The position numbers and the translations under genes are program-made. A stretch of 64,000 nt of DNA from Acinetobacter gyllenbergii CIP 110306 = MTCC 11365 (GTDB lineage Bacteria > Pseudomonadota > Gammaproteobacteria > Pseudomonadales > Moraxellaceae): positions 62,001 to 126,000 of the forward strand of contig NZ_ATGG01000008.1 in the NCBI RefSeq assembly GCF_000413855.1, read 5' to 3'. Shown piece after piece: positions 16,967 through 26,249 of the stretch. Position 1 is the first letter of the stretch; each line of letters opens with the position of its first letter. The notes below the pieces were generated by a model. It saw only the letters and a list, made by a program, of their open reading frames with translations. It ran no database searches and was not told the origin of the DNA.

Positions 16967-18166
16967 TTAGAACATGGACTCTTCAGAGTTGGCTGAAATC
17001 TTATGAATGGAAAGGTCTGCACCACGATACTCATCTTCTTGTGACAGACGAATCCCCATCGTAGCTTTTAACAGGCCATAGACAATAAAACCACCAAGCA
17101 AAGCAATGATAATGCCGAGGCCTGTGCCAATGATTTGCGAGATGATGGAAACACCACCGAGACCCCCCAAAGCTTGTTGACCAAAGATGCCTGCTGCAAT
17201 ACCCCCCAATGCCCCACAAACACCGTGTAAAGGCCATACCCCAAGCACATCATCGACTTTCAGTTTATTTTGAGTATAGGTGAACAGGTAAACAAACAGT
17301 GCACCAGCCGTACCACCAATAATTAGCGCACCAATTGGGTGCACAATATCTGAGCCTGCACAGATTGCGACCAAGCCAGCCAATGGACCATTGTGTAAGA
17401 AACCTGGGTCATTTCGGCCCATGAAGTTGGCTGCCAAAGTACCCCCAACCATCGCCATCAGTGAGTTAATTGCCACCAGACCTGAAATCGCTTCAACCCG
17501 TTGTGCACTCATCACGTTAAAGCCAAACCAGCCCACGATTAGAATCCATGAACCTAAAGCAAGGAATGGAATAGATGAGGGTGGATGGGCACTGACACGA
17601 CCATCATTTTTATAACGACCATGACGAGCGCCCAGTAAAATCACAGCAGCAAGGGCAATCCAGCCGCCCATGGCATGAACCACAACAGAACCTGCAAAGT
17701 CATGGAAACTTGCACCAAAAGAGTTCTCTAACCATTTTTGCAGACCATAGTTACCATTCCAAATCATGCCTTCAAACAATGGATAGATCAGGGCAACCAA
17801 GATCAGTGTGGCAATGGCTTGCGCACGCATTTTGGCACGTTCAGCGATACCGCCTGAAATAATCGCGGGAATCGCCGCAGCAAAGGTTAGTAAGAAGAAA
17901 CAGCGCATCAGGTTATAACCGTGATCGGCTGCTAAGGTACTGCCTGCATGGAAAAAGTTTTGACCATATGCAATCCAATAGCCTACAAAGAAATAGGCAA
18001 TCGCTGAAATGGCAAAATCGGTGAGGATTTTACTCAATGCATTGACTTGGTTTTTATGGCGCACGGTGCCCAACTCCAAGAACGCAAAGCCAGCGTGCAT
18101 TGCCAATACCAGTACTGCCCCGAGCAGTAAGAAAAATAGATCTACGTTTTGCATAGTGGTGCTCAA
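16967..18166 (-). CDS. ammonium transporter (Amt family)
   Basis: An inner-membrane ammonium channel of 399 residues with about eleven spans. The twin pore histidines are His164 (GSVVVHAMGG) and His314 (VWPLHGVCGALGG). Other family blocks are FLELGTVRHKNQ, GGIAERAK and NGPLAGLVAICAG. No signal peptide like that of E. coli AmtB is evident. No glnK lies beside it. The C-terminal tail after DEYRGADLSIHKIS carries the PII-contact region but ends in an acidic SANSEESMF. The start may instead be M5 at 18154. Confidence 0.93.
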   Translation of the reverse strand: MSTTMQNVDLFFLLLGAVLVLAMHAGFAFLELGTVRHKNQVNALSKILTDFAISAIAYFFVGYWIAYGQNFFHAGSTLAADHGYNLMRCFFLLTFAAAIPAIISGGIAERAKMRAQAIATLILVALIYPLFEGMIWNGNYGLQKWLENSFGASFHDFAGSVVVHAMGGWIALAAVILLGARHGRYKNDGRVSAHPPSSIPFLALGSWILIVGWFGFNVMSAQRVEAISGLVAINSLMAMVGGTLAANFMGRNDPGFLHNGPLAGLVAICAGSDIVHPIGALIIGGTAGALFVYLFTYTQNKLKVDDVLGVWPLHGVCGALGGIAAGIFGQQALGGLGGVSIISQIIGTGLGIIIALLGGFIVYGLLKATMGIRLSQEDEYRGADLSIHKISANSEESMF

Positions 18167-18505
18167 AAAAAGTGCTAAATTTTATTTTGATGCAAATATT
18201 TGATTCGTTTTCTGCACCAAAATGGGTTTAGTAAATCTAGAAACTCAAGTTGTATTGCAACAACTTAATTTGATGAAATATTTAAAGCAAAAAACGCACC
18301 AATTTAGAAGTTAAATTGTAATTTTGGTGAAAAGTGGTGCAATTTGCTTAAAAATAGCACGGTTTTGGACATTACTAAATAAAGCGAACCAGGTGAACGC
18401 GCATGAAGATCGGTCGATGATCTTTACTGTGCTAAGCAACAGGGATCACCACTTTTCATCTTCAAGAGTTTCAAGATAAAAAGTGGCGCTGACGGAACTG
18501 TGTAG
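18167..18505. other. intergenic region with a hairpin downstream of atoE-like gene
   Basis: A 339-base gap between two minus-strand genes. It should hold the amt promoter. A 38-base hairpin (18449-18486) lies 20 bases from the end of the AtoE gene. Nothing else was recognised. Confidence 0.5.
18449..18486 (-). other. hairpin in the 3' region of the atoE-like gene
   Basis: CCACTTTT (18449-18456) pairs with AAAAGTGG (18479-18486), one C/A mismatch, then ATCTT pairs with AAGAT around a ten-base loop. No T-run follows on the minus strand, so it may protect the mRNA end or act with Rho rather than terminate alone. Confidence 0.45.
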
Positions 18506-19924
18506 TTACATAACTGGTGGGCTATATGTAAGAGTGCGTCCTAAAATCCACAGTAAGAACAACACTAAAGGCAGATGGAACACCAATTGAGTCACAGTAA
18601 AACCGATCACGTCTTTGGCTTTGAGTTTTAAAATCCCGAGCATTGGCAGCATAAAGAAGGGATTGATCAGATTTGGTAAGGCTTCTGCCGCATTATAAAT
18701 CTGCACCGACCAGCCTAAATGCACTTGTAAATCATTGGCTGCTTGCATCACATAAGGCGCTTCAATAATCCATTTACCACCGCCAGAAGGAACAAAGAAA
18801 CCCAGTACTGCAGAGTAGATGCCCATCACAATTGCAAAGGTTTCTTTCGAGGCAATCGAAACAAAGAATTCAGCAATATAATGCGACAGCGATAAATCCT
18901 GACTATTCAATGCTTGGGTCATAATGAAAGCAATACTGCCGTAGAGCGGGAACTGGATCAGAATCCCCGACACCGCAGGCACTGCCTGACTTACTGCATT
19001 GAGGAAGTTTCGCGGAGTACGGTGTAGTGCAAGCCCCAGCATCAAGAACACAAAGTTATAGGTATTGAGGCTAGAAATGGCGATGATGGGATTGGTTTTA
19101 GAAAACTCGATGAACATCCAGATCAAGCCTAATGCCACCACGATAATGGTCAATAAGGGTGAGTTTTCCAACCAGTCGCCCGGTCGGGTCGATTTGACCT
19201 CAGTTTTTTCTTCTTCTTCAAAGTTTAGCTCAAAATCCTGCATGGTTTTGACATTGTCACCTTTCGGCGCAGACCAATAGGCAATCGCAATTGAGACAAT
19301 CACCAAGATCAAGGTCATCAGCATGGATTGCCATAGGAAGATGGTTTCGGTAAATGGAATCACACCCGTGAGCTTATAGATGGATTCCGGCAAACTGGCT
19401 TTATTGGCCTGTAATTGTGCCGCAGACGAACTGATGCCTAGTGCCCAGGTTGCGCCCATACCAATAATTGCAGCGGCGGCAGCAGCACGGTAGTCCATCT
19501 GTAGCTCTTTACGCTTGGCTAGCGCAATCACCAATAATGCGGTCAAAATGGTACTGACTGCCCAATTGACCAATGAAATCAATAAACTAACTGTAGCGAC
19601 CAAGACAATGGCACTGCGTCCAGAGTGTGGAATCCGTGCCATTTTCTGAATCAGTTTTTTCACAGGAGCAGAAACAGAAACCACATAACCGACAATAATC
19701 AGCATGGTCATTTGTAAGGTGAAGGGGATTAAACTCCAGAAACCATTCCCGAAGGAGCTTGCGACATCTTGTACCGATGCACCAATGCCGATGGCAGCAA
19801 AGGAAACGATAATTACACCGAGCAGGGCAAAAATGTAGGAGTCAGGAAACCATTTTTCCGACCAGTTACTAATCCGCAGGGCAAACCGTTCTAACAAGGC
19901 AGGTTGTTTATTCATCTTGAGCAT
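18506..19924 (-). CDS. atoE: short-chain fatty acid transporter (AtoE family)
   Basis: A 472-residue permease with about twelve spans matching AtoE: FALRISNWSEKWFPDSYIFALLG at the N terminus, GMGATWALGISSSAAQ in the middle and FFVPSGGGKWIIEAPYVMQAA near the C terminus. It is predicted to import short-chain acids such as acetoacetate or butyrate. It sits downstream of the ScoAB genes on the same strand, which would activate the imported acid. The frame starts at 19924; the ATG at 19915 has a better-placed GGA and may be the true start. Confidence 0.88.
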   Translation of the reverse strand: MLKMNKQPALLERFALRISNWSEKWFPDSYIFALLGVIIVSFAAIGIGASVQDVASSFGNGFWSLIPFTLQMTMLIIVGYVVSVSAPVKKLIQKMARIPHSGRSAIVLVATVSLLISLVNWAVSTILTALLVIALAKRKELQMDYRAAAAAAIIGMGATWALGISSSAAQLQANKASLPESIYKLTGVIPFTETIFLWQSMLMTLILVIVSIAIAYWSAPKGDNVKTMQDFELNFEEEEKTEVKSTRPGDWLENSPLLTIIVVALGLIWMFIEFSKTNPIIAISSLNTYNFVFLMLGLALHRTPRNFLNAVSQAVPAVSGILIQFPLYGSIAFIMTQALNSQDLSLSHYIAEFFVSIASKETFAIVMGIYSAVLGFFVPSGGGKWIIEAPYVMQAANDLQVHLGWSVQIYNAAEALPNLINPFFMLPMLGILKLKAKDVIGFTVTQLVFHLPLVLFLLWILGRTLTYSPPVM

Positions 19925-20047
19925 CCATTTTTAATTTTGTTGTACCTGATTCATTTGTCCTAAATGAATTTTTGCTGTTATGAAAACAGCGAAAAGTGAT
20001 GCCATCACAGCATCACTTCAACGAGAAAAATAAAAGCGTGTGTAGGA

Positions 20048-20689
20048 TTAAGCTTGGGCTTCAATCAAAAGTTCAACACCTGTAGCCGCTTGAATTTGTT
20101 GTTCAGTCACATCAGGTGCTAACTCCACCAGTTTGATGCCTTCAGCAACAACGTCCAAAACACCTAAATCGCTAATAATGCGATGCACCACTTTTAGACC
20201 TGTCAGTGGCAAGCTGCATTGTTTAACAATTTTAGCGGTACCGTCTTTGGCATTGTGTTCCATCAACACCACCACACGTTGCACACCTGCAACCAAGTCC
20301 ATCGCACCACCCATGCCTTTGACCTTCTTGCCCGGAACCATCCAGTTGGCCAAGTCACCTTGCTCGGAGACTTCCATGGCACCCAAAATGGCAATGTTGA
20401 CATGCCCGCCACGAATCATGGCAAAGGATTCACTGCTTGAGAAAAAGGCTGCACCTGCACGCGCGGTGACAGTTTGTTTGCCTGCATTGATTAAATCGGG
20501 ATCAAGTTGTTGTTCAGTAGGAAACTCACCAATGCCGAGCAGACCATTTTCCGATTGTAGCCACACATCCATATCCTCTGGAATGTAATTGGCAACTAGG
20601 GTTGGTAGGCCAATTCCCAGGTTGACGTAGAAACCATCTTGTAATTCTTGTACGGCACGTTGTGCCATTTGTTCACGTGTCCATGCCAT
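20048..20689 (-). CDS. scoB: 3-oxoacid CoA-transferase subunit B
   Basis: The beta subunit of succinyl-CoA:acetoacetate (3-oxoacid) CoA-transferase, 213 residues. The catalytic glutamate is Glu47 in SENGLLG, which forms the glutamyl-CoA intermediate. Family blocks NLGIGLPTLVANYIP and GAMDLVAGVQRVVVLMEH are present. It follows scoA with only two bases between. With ScoA it turns acetoacetate into acetoacetyl-CoA. Confidence 0.93.
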   Translation of the reverse strand: MAWTREQMAQRAVQELQDGFYVNLGIGLPTLVANYIPEDMDVWLQSENGLLGIGEFPTEQQLDPDLINAGKQTVTARAGAAFFSSSESFAMIRGGHVNIAILGAMEVSEQGDLANWMVPGKKVKGMGGAMDLVAGVQRVVVLMEHNAKDGTAKIVKQCSLPLTGLKVVHRIISDLGVLDVVAEGIKLVELAPDVTEQQIQAATGVELLIEAQA

Positions 20690-20691
20690 GA

Positions 20692-21405
20692 TTATGCGTC
20701 CTGTGCTTTGAGGGTTTTTTGTTCGATCCGTTTTTCTGGCGTGGCATTCAGCACCACACGATTGACGTAAATCCCTGCTAAATGGATTTCATCTGGATCC
20801 AGTTCGCCGATTTCAACAATCTGTTCAACTTCGGCAATGGTGATTTTTCCAGCCATTGCACATTCAGGATTAAAGTTTTGCGCGGTTTTACGGAATACCA
20901 GATTGCCGGCTTTATCCGCTTTATAGGCTTTGACCAAGGCCACATCCGCAGTGAGAGATGGTTCCAGAATATAGGTACGACCATTAAATTCGCGTTGTTC
21001 CTTACCTTCAGCCACCAAGGTACCTGCACCTGTTGCGGTATAAAAAGCAGGAATGCCTGCACCGCCCGCGCGTAGTTTTTCAGCTAATGTGCCTTGTGGG
21101 GTGAGTTCAACTTCGAGTTCGCCATTCAAATATTGGCGTTCAAATTCTTTATTTTCGCCCACATAAGACGAGATCATTTTTTTAATTTGTCGGGTCTTGA
21201 GCAAAACACCTAAGCCAAAATCATCAATACCTGCATTATTGGAGATACAGGTCAGGCCTGTGACACCTGTTTCTTTCAGCGCCTGAATTAAGGCTTCAGG
21301 AATACCGCATAAGCCAAAACCGCCAACCGCAAAAGTCTGTTGATCTTGCACCACATCTTGCAGTGCCAATGCTGCGCTTGAATAGACTTTATTCATTTTT
21401 TTCAC
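20692..21405 (-). CDS. scoA: 3-oxoacid CoA-transferase subunit A
   Basis: The alpha subunit, 237 residues. The CoA-binding loop [13 protein letters not shown] (about 28-40) and [12 protein letters not shown] are diagnostic of the ScoA/PcaI group, as is FYTATGAGT. It is first in the scoA-scoB-atoE direction. A palindrome of LysR type lies 71-93 bases upstream. The CoA donor (succinyl- or acetyl-CoA) cannot be decided; resemblance to the succinyl-CoA enzymes is stronger. Confidence 0.93.
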   Translation of the reverse strand: MKKMNKVYSSAALALQDVVQDQQTFAVGGFGLCGIPEALIQALKETGVTGLTCISNNAGIDDFGLGVLLKTRQIKKMISSYVGENKEFERQYLNGELEVELTPQGTLAEKLRAGGAGIPAFYTATGAGTLVAEGKEQREFNGRTYILEPSLTADVALVKAYKADKAGNLVFRKTAQNFNPECAMAGKITIAEVEQIVEIGELDPDEIHLAGIYVNRVVLNATPEKRIEQKTLKAQDA

Positions 21406-21475
21406 CTGTAAATTCCTTGGTTTCTAATAGTTTTAGCATTCAAGGATTATTTACAGAAGTTTAAATTTTTAAAGG

Positions 21476-21498
21476 ATTAATGAGGGAAACTCATTAAT
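21476..21498. promoter_or_regulatory. LysR-type palindrome upstream of scoA
   Basis: ATTAATGAG (21476-21484), five bases, CTCATTAAT (21490-21498): perfect nine-base arms containing the T-N11-A core of LysR sites. It lies between scoA and the LysR gene end. The same half site occurs at 22666-22674 upstream of the LysR gene. Confidence 0.6.
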
Positions 21499-21575
21499 AC
21501 AATAAATTTCATCTATTTCACTCAACAGGGCACGATGATGGGGTGAATCTGTTTTGGTATAGCAGCCGAAAGGGC

Positions 21576-22460
21576 TTAGCCAAAATCATGTTGCAGCAAA
21601 ATCTCAATAAACTCGGCTGAGATATTGGAAAGCTCAAAATCTTTTTTATAGACAATCCCAATCGCTTGCGGCAATTTGCCGTCCTCAATCTCAATCAAGA
21701 CGTTATGTTCCTTGTCGATAAAATTTTGAAAATGACGGGGGATGGCACTGACGCCCATATCTAATGCCACAAAGCTGGAGAGGGAACTGATTTGATGACA
21801 TTCAACTTTTAAATCTAATGTCAGATGGTTTTTAAGACAGTTTTCTTCAATCAGGTGTCGAACGATCGAGGGATGTTGCAAGGTCACAAAGGGATTGGCA
21901 CACAGTTGTTTCCAACTGATCGAATCCGCGCTTGCCAAAGGATGTGTTTTTGGTAAGAGCGCAAGGAAATCTTCCTCAAATAAGGGTTTAAATTCCAGTT
22001 GATCATTGCGTGGTGGTTCAAAGCAGATGCCAATTTCAAAAATACCATCCTGAACATTTTCCAGTACTTTTTCATTGGGAATGTCATGAATGGAAAAGCT
22101 GATATTGGGATGTTTGGCTAAAAAGCTATGAATCACTTGCGGTAAAATCGCATGCGTGACAAAGGGCATCGAAGCAATATTCAATGTGCCACGATTGAGT
22201 TTAAAACGTTGTTTGACGTCTTTTTCCATATCTTCCCAATTGGCCAGTAATTTCTTGGCATAGGGAATCAATGACTTTCCTTCCTGTGTCAGCTCAACCC
22301 GACGGGTATTGCGCTTAAACAGCTTGCCACCCAACTCTTCTTCCAGTGATTTGATACTTAGACTTAAAGCAGATTGACTGAGATGCAATTCAGCAGAGGC
22401 ATTTGCATAATTCAGGGTACGGGTCAAAGCCAGAAATGCTTTGAGTTGCTTTAAAGTCAT
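21576..22460 (-). CDS. LysR-family transcriptional regulator
   Basis: A 294-residue regulator. The N-terminal winged helix spans residues 1-60 (LNYANASAELHLSQSALSLS, then LEEELGGKLFKRNTRRVELT), followed by a periplasmic-binding-like effector domain (about 90-290). It lies between the scoAB-atoE genes (same strand) and the divergent GntP-3-hydroxybutyrate dehydrogenase genes, so it most likely controls both arms. The effector is probably a short-chain acid such as 3-hydroxybutyrate or acetoacetate (inference). Confidence 0.9.
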   Translation of the reverse strand: MTLKQLKAFLALTRTLNYANASAELHLSQSALSLSIKSLEEELGGKLFKRNTRRVELTQEGKSLIPYAKKLLANWEDMEKDVKQRFKLNRGTLNIASMPFVTHAILPQVIHSFLAKHPNISFSIHDIPNEKVLENVQDGIFEIGICFEPPRNDQLEFKPLFEEDFLALLPKTHPLASADSISWKQLCANPFVTLQHPSIVRHLIEENCLKNHLTLDLKVECHQISSLSSFVALDMGVSAIPRHFQNFIDKEHNVLIEIEDGKLPQAIGIVYKKDFELSNISAEFIEILLQHDFG

Positions 22461-22966
22461 GGTGGACGACCTATGCGGAAAGTTTTTGATTTATATGCTG
22501 TAATTTATAAAAAAAACAGCACATTGTGACTGGCATTTTTGTTAATTTGCTGATGAGAGGCAAGCCGTTTATTTTTTTGAAATACGATATGAGATTATTG
22601 ATTTATTTTATCTCAATATCGAAAAATAGATTATTAAAATAATAAGCTAAATATACTTTGATGAGATTAATGAGTATTTTTGAATAGTTAATTTGTTTTA
22701 TTAATCAATTAAATTATTTGGGTGTTATTTTTATATCTGTATGATTTTTATGATTAATTTAAATGATGTATTTTGTTTTAATCGTCTTGTTTTTTATGAT
22801 TTTAATGCTATTTTAAAATACGTTTTAGCATGCGTCTTTGCTTTAGATTCTGTACCGCAGTTCGCAGTATTTTAATTTTGTTTATGGTTAGGATAACCAC
22901 CACATAGTATAAAAAAAATAATTTGGTTGACCCTGACATATATTCTTTGGAATGGAGTAAAAGAAT
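22461..22966. promoter_or_regulatory. divergent regulatory region between LysR gene and GntP permease
   Basis: A 506-base very AT-rich region. It contains ATGAGATTATTGA (22589-22601) and the near copy ATGAGATTAATGA (22661-22673), 72 bases apart; the second includes ATTAATGAG, the half site of the palindrome before scoA. GATATGAGAT (22586-22595) also faces ATCTCAATATC (22610-22620) as an imperfect inverted repeat. GGAG at 22954-22957 is the ribosome site of the permease gene. No reading frame was recognised. Confidence 0.55.
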
Positions 22967-24391
22967 ATGTGGGACTTATTTGTCATTCTGCTGTCTTTAG
23001 GCTTGCTGATGTACACGGCCTATCGCGGTTTTTCCGTGATTTTGATGGCACCGTTATGTGCATTGCTGGCAGTTTTTCTGATTAACCCCGCCAATGTATT
23101 GCCGTTTTATTCGGGCGTTTTTATGCCGAAAATGGTTAATTTCATTAAAGACTATTTTCTGGTGTTCTTGCTGGGGGCGATCTTTGGCAAAGTGGTGGAA
23201 ATGTCAGGTATCGCCGAGTCGATTGCCCGTACCATTGTCAATTTGATTGGCGCAAAGAAAGCCATTTTAACCGTAGTTTTACTGGGTGCCATTCTGACCT
23301 ATAGCGGTGTTAGCTTATTTGTGGCGGTATTTGCGATTTATCCATTTGCCAATCAGTTGTTCCAACAGGCCAATATTCCAAAACGTTTGATTCCCGGCAC
23401 CATTGCCCTAGGTGCATTTACATTCACCATGGATGCCTTGCCGGGTACACCACAAATTCAGAACGTGATTCCAACCACCTTCTTTGGTACCAATATCTAT
23501 GCAGCACCGTTTTTGGGTGTAATTGGGGCGATCTTCGTCTTAAGCATGGGTCTACTGTATCTGGAATCACGCCGTAAAGCTGCTGCTCGTGCAGGTGAAG
23601 GTTATGCTGGTTTTGCTGCTGAAGATGCAGCTACGCAAACGACTGCTGATGTAGAGCTATCTCAGCAAAACAACGGTTCAGTGCTGCGTCAATGTATGGC
23701 CTTTGTTCCGTTGATTCTGGTTGCGGTGATGAACCGTTATCTATCCACAGCCATCAAAGAATGGTATCCGAATGGCTTTGATTTTAATGCAATTGGTTTA
23801 GCCAACTACACTGTTGATGTGGCAAAAACAGGGGCGATTTGGGCAGTCGGTTTGGCCTTGATTGTTGGCATTATTGCGGCGATTTTATTTGATTATCAGC
23901 GCGTGGTAACTAACTTTAAAGAAGGTGTGAATGCCAGTATCAGTGGTTCATTATTGGCGGTGATGAATACTGCATCGGAGTATGGTTTTGGAGCGATTAT
24001 TGCGGCATTACCGGGCTTTGCTTTGATTAGCCATGCACTAGGGACGACGTTTACCAATCCTTTGGTCAATGGTGCAGTGACCACGACGGTATTGGCAGGG
24101 ATTACTGGTTCCGCATCGGGTGGGATGAGTATTGCTTTGAGTGCGATGGCAGAAACCTACAATGCAGCGATTTTAGCAGCGGGTATTCCACCAGAAGTGA
24201 TGCATCGCGTGGTGGCGATGGCATCGGGCGGTATGGACACGCTACCACATAATGGCGCAGTGATTACCTTGCTTGCGGTGACAGGTTTAACCCATAAACA
24301 ATCCTATAAAGATATTTTCGCAGTGACGATTATTAAAACCTTGGCGGTATTTGTGGTGATTGCTGCATTTACATGGTTCGGTATTGTCTAA
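22967..24391 (+). CDS. GntP-family permease
   Basis: A 474-residue organic-acid permease with about twelve spans. The GntP pattern is clear: AIFGKVVEMSGIAESIARTIV, FTMDALPGTPQIQN, SGSASGGMSIALSAM and SGGMDTLPHNGAVITLL. Family members import gluconate-type hydroxy acids or 3-hydroxybutyrate. The gene directly precedes 3-hydroxybutyrate dehydrogenase, which makes 3-hydroxybutyrate the likely substrate (inference). The start has a good Shine-Dalgarno, GGAG nine bases upstream. Confidence 0.87.
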   Translation: MWDLFVILLSLGLLMYTAYRGFSVILMAPLCALLAVFLINPANVLPFYSGVFMPKMVNFIKDYFLVFLLGAIFGKVVEMSGIAESIARTIVNLIGAKKAILTVVLLGAILTYSGVSLFVAVFAIYPFANQLFQQANIPKRLIPGTIALGAFTFTMDALPGTPQIQNVIPTTFFGTNIYAAPFLGVIGAIFVLSMGLLYLESRRKAAARAGEGYAGFAAEDAATQTTADVELSQQNNGSVLRQCMAFVPLILVAVMNRYLSTAIKEWYPNGFDFNAIGLANYTVDVAKTGAIWAVGLALIVGIIAAILFDYQRVVTNFKEGVNASISGSLLAVMNTASEYGFGAIIAALPGFALISHALGTTFTNPLVNGAVTTTVLAGITGSASGGMSIALSAMAETYNAAILAAGIPPEVMHRVVAMASGGMDTLPHNGAVITLLAVTGLTHKQSYKDIFAVTIIKTLAVFVVIAAFTWFGIV

Positions 24392-24463
24392 GGCAAATTT
24401 TAAATTCAGCTTGCCTGTTTTGACAGGTGAGCAATCAAAATGATCAAGAACAGGAGTAGCACA

Positions 24464-25249
24464 GTGACTCAACAACTCGAAGCCAAAGTGGCCTTTATTA
24501 CTGGTTCGGCGAGCGGTATTGGTTTGGAAATTGCGAAAAAATTTGCTCAGGAAGGCGCGAAAGTGGTGATTTCTGATGTCAATGCAGAGAAATGTCAGCA
24601 AGCAGTGGAGCAGTTAAAACAGCAGGGTTTTGAAGCCCTATCAGCGCCTTGTGACGTAACTGATGAACAAGCTTATAAAGCGGCAATTGATTTGACTACA
24701 CAAACTTTTGGGCGTTTGGATATCCTGATCAATAATGCGGGTTTTCAGCATGTTGCAGCAATTGAAGATTTCGCCACGGAGATTTATCAGAAGCTGGTTC
24801 AGGTGATGCTGACAGGTTCATTTATCGGGATTAAACATGCGTTTCCGATTATGAAAGCGCAAAAATATGGTCGTATTATCAATATGTCTTCGATCAATGG
24901 ATTGATTGGCTTTGCTGGTAAGGCGGGTTATAACAGTGCCAAGCATGGCGTGATCGGCTTGACCAAAGTGGCGGCTTTAGAATGCGCCCGTGATGGCATT
25001 ACTGTGAATGCATTATGTCCGGGTTATGTGGATACGCCGTTGGTGCGTGGGCAAATTGCAGATTTGGCGAAAACTCGTAATGTGAGTCTGGAAAGTGCTT
25101 TGGAAGATGTAATTTTAGCGATGGTGCCACAGAAGCGTTTACTCAGTGTTGAAGAAATTGCCGACTATGCGATTTTCCTAGCCAGTCACAAAGGTGCAGG
25201 AATCACAGGGCAGGCGGTGGTGATGGATGGTGGTTATACTGCACAGTAA
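24464..25249 (+). CDS. bdhA: 3-hydroxybutyrate dehydrogenase (SDR family)
   Basis: An NAD-dependent short-chain dehydrogenase, 261 residues, predicted to oxidise 3-hydroxybutyrate to acetoacetate. The cofactor motif is TGSASGIG, then NNAG, catalytic Ser in MSSINGL, and YNSAKHG (Tyr-x-x-x-Lys). NALCPGYVDTPLV and QKRLLSVEEIA are typical of 3-hydroxybutyrate dehydrogenases. The frame opens at 24440, but GTG at 24464 has AGGAG (24452-24456) at seven bases and is the better start. Its product feeds ScoAB. Confidence 0.9.
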   Translation: MTQQLEAKVAFITGSASGIGLEIAKKFAQEGAKVVISDVNAEKCQQAVEQLKQQGFEALSAPCDVTDEQAYKAAIDLTTQTFGRLDILINNAGFQHVAAIEDFATEIYQKLVQVMLTGSFIGIKHAFPIMKAQKYGRIINMSSINGLIGFAGKAGYNSAKHGVIGLTKVAALECARDGITVNALCPGYVDTPLVRGQIADLAKTRNVSLESALEDVILAMVPQKRLLSVEEIADYAIFLASHKGAGITGQAVVMDGGYTAQ

Positions 25250-25257
25250 GGACAACA

Positions 25258-25280
25258 CTCCCTCTCACTTGAGGGGGAGG
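25258..25280. repeat. degenerate copy of the GC-rich palindromic repeat
   Basis: CTCCCTCTC (25258-25266) pairs with GAGGGGGAG (25271-25279) across ACTT, with one wobble pair. The following GTAGCAAGATTTTTT resembles the flank of the repeat at 29302-29334 (AGTAGCAATGGATTTT), so both are likely members of one family. It may also end the bdhA transcript. Confidence 0.5.
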
Positions 25281-25302
25281 TAGCAAGATTTTTTGTCTAT
25301 AT

Positions 25303-26223
25303 TTATAATCTATTTATTTTCTTATCTTTGAAAAGTTGGAATATATTTTTCCACTGACTTGCTTTGAATATTGTGATAAGTATACCAATGGTTATGATGA
25401 ATAATCCTGATATAGAAGTTAAGGATATCGTTTCTTTTAGTATTACTGCTGAAATTAGAGTGGATAGAATAGGAACTAAGGCTGCAAAAACAGATCCTGT
25501 AGTTGATCCAAGTAAAATTACAGATTTACTGTAAAAAAATAGTGCGATGATAGAAACGAAAAACCCTTGATAAATAATTTGAGGGATTAAAGTGGATAAA
25601 GGGTTGGAAAATATTTCTATTCCTTTGATGTATAAATAAAATGGTGTATATAAAATCATTGAAAAGAAGCATACCAGCGCAGTTGCATACATGGCTGAGT
25701 TAAAATAATACCGAGATGCAATCGTATAGGTTGCCCATAAAAATCCTCCAATAATAAAAAGAAAGTGTGAAAATATATATGAGCTATTAAATGTTGAATA
25801 TACTGAAAATAGAACTCCAATCATGATGGTGATGATACCTAGACTTTCATTTTTATGAGATTTTATTTTTAATATCATTGTACTTAATAAAAGAGAGAAT
25901 AAGATCATACAGGCTGGAGTCATAATTGAAAACTGTTCGACAGGTGCATATTTGAGTCCAAAGGAAATTATAAGCATATATGGAACACCTAAGCCAACAG
26001 TTATCATTAGAAGCCCTTTTATTGGGGTTTTCATATTTTTATTCATGAGCAAGTAAGGAATGACTAATATTCCTGAAACAAAAAAACGTATAAAAGTAAT
26101 CTCAAAGGGATCTAAGTTTGATTTTGAAACCCCAAATCTGGTCATGACTGGAAAAGCTGCCCATATTAAAGCTGCTAAGCTTCCGTAGATAATACCTAAC
26201 CAAGATTCATTTGTTTTTGTCAT
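25303..26223 (-). CDS. EamA/DMT-family transporter
   Basis: An inner-membrane drug/metabolite transporter of 306 residues with ten hydrophobic spans and two EamA repeats (about 10-140 and 150-290). Typical blocks are AALIWAAFPVMTRFG and LVPILSTLISAVILKETISLTSISG. The substrate is unknown; exporters of amino acids or metabolites are common. The frame starts at 26232, but AAGGA lies eight bases before the ATG at 26223, so that start is chosen. It is AT-rich in codon choice compared with the genes on its left. It follows the thioesterase gene closely. Confidence 0.82.
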   Translation of the reverse strand: MTKTNESWLGIIYGSLAALIWAAFPVMTRFGVSKSNLDPFEITFIRFFVSGILVIPYLLMNKNMKTPIKGLLMITVGLGVPYMLIISFGLKYAPVEQFSIMTPACMILFSLLLSTMILKIKSHKNESLGIITIMIGVLFSVYSTFNSSYIFSHFLFIIGGFLWATYTIASRYYFNSAMYATALVCFFSMILYTPFYLYIKGIEIFSNPLSTLIPQIIYQGFFVSIIALFFYSKSVILLGSTTGSVFAALVPILSTLISAVILKETISLTSISGLFIITIGILITIFKASQWKNIFQLFKDKKINRL

Positions 26224-26249
26224 TTTTAACATCCTTGTTTATTTGATGT

